Source: Ophioderma brevispina (lineage: Eukaryota; Echinodermata; Ophiuroidea; Amphilepidida; Ophiodermatidae). Taken from it: a stretch of DNA of 64,000 nt. This document shows positions 60,710-64,000 of the stretch, one piece after another. Within the stretch, counting starts at the first letter, position 1. Each line of letters begins with the position of its first letter. The position numbers and the translations under genes were made by a program. The notes beneath the pieces were generated by a model, which saw only the letters and a list, made by a program, of their open reading frames with translations, was not told the origin of the DNA and did no database searches. The DNA lies in assembly GCA_023653785.1 (NCBI GenBank), contig JAMKCH010084978.1:1-64000 (forward strand), in the 5' to 3' direction.

Positions 60710-60845
60710 ATTCATGCTGCTTTGGCAGATGTCTGCCGACGCTAGCCTCTCGAACATGCTTTGCGTGCCAGATGCACGAACATACCGTGTTGCGTGAAAA
60801 GCATGTTTGAAAGGCTAGTATTGGTGGATGAAGTATGAACCCACC
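60710..60845. mobile_element. 136-bp palindromic element
   Basis: GGATTCATGCTGC, GCTAGCCTCTCGAACATGCTTT at the left; AAAGCATGTTTGAAAGGCTAG, GAAGTATGAACCC at the right. The arms show several mismatches, so it is older than its neighbours. Confidence 0.6.
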
Positions 60846-62634
60846 ATAAGCATGCACATAATGCTGCAATTTGCCCATATTAATACTGCAGTCTTTTTGA
60901 GTGTACACAATTGTCACATACTAAATCAATCTGAACGGTGTAGTAATACTGGAAAGTGGTACCAATAGTTGGTATATGAATATTTCTGACTGCCCATAAA
61001 AAACTCATGAAGTGAGATGAGTTGCATTGCACATGACGAGGGTCTATAAATGATTTTTTTGATTGCATATTCTGTTCTTGTACATCTATTTCTTTGTTAC
61101 ATCAAGTACTCCTTTGCTGTGATCTGTACATAATGTATCATAATTTCTACTAAAATTATTTTAAAAGTGTATAGTATTTCATTTATAGGATTGTCTTGTG
61201 AGAAAAGGAAGTTTTGGCAGTGGAGCGTTGCCACAGTTTGGTATTGTACAGTTTTGGATATGTGTTAACGTCAACAGTATCTGAGGTCTTGAAACGCCCC
61301 TAGTAGGCACTTCTCAGTCATTCAAACCAGGAATTATGTGTTTGGCCCACCAATGAAAAAAAAGTTGTGTTCGTTTTTGAAGTCTGCCCTAGCTCAGGAA
61401 ATTGGAAGTAGAACTAGGAGGTGGAGACATGAGTCCTTTTATGGAAATCAGGTGTATGTGTATTTTACCTTCTCAATATCATACAGGGTGACCAAAAAAA
61501 ATTCAACTCATGACAATATCATGGACTGGGGTGTCACCCTATCTATACTTCTTGTCGTGCATGGTTTTGTTAACCTTTTCATGTGGCTTTCACAAATTCA
61601 TATGGATAATGGATGTAAACTTATAAAAAAATAGAGGAATATTAAAGGTGCTTGTTCCGATTTTATATATCATGTTATCTTCTTGATATGAGAGCATGAC
61701 ACTTTAATATACACTGGCTACCAAGTATCATGCCACCAAGTATAGTGGGAAGCAAACTTGTGGTTTGATGCTAGATGCGATAATGCATAGTGCAACGGCT
61801 TATTCACTACTGTGAATTGATGGTTAACCATTGAAACGGCCATTTTGTGTCAGTATCTTGGGAACGGAATGGATTTGAAAGCTGAAATCTCAGGAAGACA
61901 ATAAGAAAAATACGGCCTTTCATCTGATACCAAAATGAATCTTACAAAAAACTTCCAGGTAAATTGGGGGAGTCCCAAAGACGATTAGAAAAAGCACCTT
62001 TAATGCCAAATTAAACCCAACACTGCAAACTGAATTCTATAGTGAAGGGAAGTTTCTTTGTTATTTTTATTATAAAAGTTACCTCTGTGTAATACTGAAA
62101 AGTAACAAAATGTTGGGGGGGGGGGAGAAATACACAAAATGCACCTTTTTGCAATACAAGGGCTAATCTTGCTTGCCATATTCAATAGGGTGCATCAGAT
62201 GCCCCTCATGTCAATCAATTTTCTTGAACCTAGTCTTAAATGTGCCACTTGTCAAAATAATAACCTCACCAAATTAAAATTCATTCGGATGTAGGCAAGG
62301 GGGGCCACCGTGAGCTTAAAGTTTTGTACACAAAGTCAATAGGATGTTTTGTTGTTTTCTGATGCACCCTAATATTCAATCATATTTCTAGATAGGGCTG
62401 TTTTTTTTTTAAAGGTGGTTGATTTTTTTTTTGGATTTTTTAGCTGACAAGAAGCATTTTGGTCTCTTCTCCTATTAGTACCTGTAGGTGCCAAGAGTCA
62501 GTTGTTTGTGTGTGTCCTTTCGTGTATTTATACCAAACTGTGCAGCAGCTTTGGTTTTAGCTTTCAACCGATTTGGTTATAGCTTTCATTGTTTCATGTA
62601 TGTTTACCTCATGTGACCGTTTCTCCGTACAGTG

Positions 62635-62648
62635 GTCACCATGGCAAC
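62635..62648. promoter_or_regulatory. RFX-type X-box match
   Basis: GTCACCATGGCAAC fits the X-box form RYYNCC, two bases, RGNAAC recognised by RFX factors, which in animals drive ciliary genes. No promoter or exon was recognised beside it, so this is a motif match only. Confidence 0.25.
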
Positions 62649-63084
62649 CGTGCGCAGTTTAGATTTGTTAAATATGCAACAGTGGTGCTTTGCGAGAAAA
62701 AAGATGGAAAGATTTTACGGAATTGTCATAGATCTGAGGGAGAAAAGTGGCGTTTTATTTTCAAATAGGTTTGATATATCTGTTTAGAGGCTTTGCAGCA
62801 TTAATTTGATGCAGCCCTTTTCGCTTCAGAGTCATGAAGTATGTCGTAAATTATTTCCACCTTTATGTGTGTTCTTAGCCATGGTGATCGGAGAAAAACC
62901 CCGATCAGCTTTTAGTTAAATAGACTTTCTCCAAGGACTACTAAAATGTATATGGAATTATTTTGGTGAAGTGGAGCTCAGATCTTGAAGCCCACACAAT
63001 TATTTTGATCATCTGGGTAGTGTGTTTTGCTGATTGAAACTTCTTTGAAACACTACAAACAAAATTCTACTTTTATAAAGTAAG

Positions 63085-63249
63085 CTATACTTTGTATCGT
63101 CCGAAGTATGAAGTGACGACGCGTGCGTATACCCAGTGCCGCCTTTCAGTTGCAGTGCGTTAGTGCTTTGCCTACCCGCGCACTGAAAAGCCGGTTCAAT
63201 GGATACGCCCGCGTCGCTACTTCGTACTTCGAGCTGGACCGAGTATACT
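63085..63249. mobile_element. 165-bp palindromic element, GC-rich
   Basis: The left part carries GAAGTATGAAGTGACGACGC, GTATACCCA and CTTTCAGT. The right part carries ACTGAAAAG, GGATACGCCCGCGTCGCTAC and TTCGTACTTCGAG. Outer ends are CTATACTTTGTATCGTCC and GGACCGAGTATACTG. Arms of about 60 bp with scattered mismatches, rich in CpG compared with the surroundings. Confidence 0.7.
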
Positions 63250-64000
63250 GTATGAAGGTATTATTAAGTTAGCACTTATGTAAGATTCAAAAAAACTACT
63301 GAAATTTATTGATCATAAGTGCTAAATTTATTTATTTTTTTTTTGCCCCAGTTTAACTATTTCAAACAAGAGAAAGTTAGGAAGCCTGTCTGTAGCTCAA
63401 ATTTGAGAATTCACATAAAGCTATGTATTGATGCTTGGAGCATTGTGTAAAAATTAATCCTTTCTCTGCGGTGATTGATCAGCCATGAGATTTTTGAGGG
63501 TGGTAAAGTGTCTTGTTAGGTGTCAATCATGTATACAGCTAACAGCTACAATTAAGCAGAGAAGTGATTGACAATTATGAATTAACTGAATATATGTATC
63601 CATTGCTGTGTTTCATCTCAATGCCAGTGAAGTTGGGAGTACAATGCAACATTTTATTAAGTTGTTACCGTGTGTTGAGATATTGAACGATTTCAAAACT
63701 TAAAAGTGAACAAGAACGACCCAAATTTATTATTTCGTCAAATGTGTTGAATTAACTTGCTGACAGTATTTACTTATATATGAAAATGTGTGATGTATTT
63801 TATGTATAGATTTTATTTACAGTTATAAATTTCATTTTTAGCTGCACTTAAACACTGAAGAAAGTAAAAAAAAAATGTTCTTCCCTCTGTGATGAACGCA
63901 TTTAATGTCGATGCTATGTTGTGTCTTCAAACTTTACCCAATATGCAGAAAAGGTAAATTTGGATGCATAATGGGCAAAGTTTAAGTTTGCACAACATTT

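Larger units (their letters stand above)
58874..64000. other. Non-coding stretch with a cluster of small palindromic elements
   Basis: No gene recognised. Four short inverted-repeat elements (59965-60068, 60426-60573, 60710-60845, 63085-63249) are listed separately. An RFX-type X-box match lies at 62635-62648. Open frames are short and lack domains. Confidence 0.5.

Overview
This is eukaryotic, metazoan DNA. It is AT-rich and almost entirely non-coding, with GT-AG introns of up to 24 kb and a dense load of short inverted-repeat transposons and tandem arrays. The repeats include arrays rich in TGACCTTTGACC and TCAAGGTCA, and units reading 'gatgaaacttggtgg'. From general experience these resemble repeats in genomes of marine invertebrate deuterostomes (echinoderms, hemichordates, amphioxus). 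Together with the one gene found, this suggests such an animal, but the sequence does not fix the species.

Only one protein-coding gene can be supported: an activin type II receptor (ACVR2-type serine/threonine kinase receptor of the TGF-beta superfamily). It lies on the + strand from about 6.26 kb to 39.2 kb. Six exons are assigned: signal peptide (6261-6327), cysteine-rich ligand-binding ectodomain (10303-10680), transmembrane segment plus kinase from the glycine loop to the DFG region (11663-12388), and three C-lobe exons (36626-36761, 38140-38265, 39027 to about 39217). Splice sites are sensible and intron phases agree for introns 1, 3 and 4. The ectodomain exon and the body of the big kinase exon are clean. 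The start of exon 3 and all three C-lobe exons carry frame-breaking small indels, many in homopolymers, plus one apparent GAG-to-TAG change. Either the assembly is poorly polished or this allele or copy is decaying.

Layout. 1-6260 is upstream non-coding DNA with dispersed repeats. 6328-10302 is intron 1, with a G-rich minisatellite just after exon 1, a GC-richer patch with a TATA-like site, and ACCGG-rich inverted sequences. 10681-11662 is intron 2. 12389-36625 is the very large intron 3. It holds a hAT-like palindromic element (14.5-15.3 kb), a three-level nest of transposons (18.5-20.4 kb), tandem arrays (21.9-23.1 and 24.4-27.25 kb, including a strand-asymmetric G-rich array), a second nested insertion (27.75-28.58 kb) and two adjacent inverted-repeat elements (29.9-30.9 kb). 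Introns 4 and 5 are short. 39.2-64 kb holds no recognisable gene; it contains the unmapped 3' UTR, then intergenic DNA or a neighbour's introns. That part carries TTAA-flanked miniature elements, a tRNA-like sequence inside an inverted repeat, and a cluster of short palindromic elements at 57-63.3 kb.

The biology is one receptor gene: the ectodomain binds activin/BMP-class ligands outside the cell, and the kinase phosphorylates type I receptors inside, leading to SMAD signalling. The most striking non-genic signal is the transposon stratigraphy. Several inverted-repeat families use TTAA targets, and two nested insertions can be dated relative to each other because uninterrupted paralogues of the outer elements lie in the same window.
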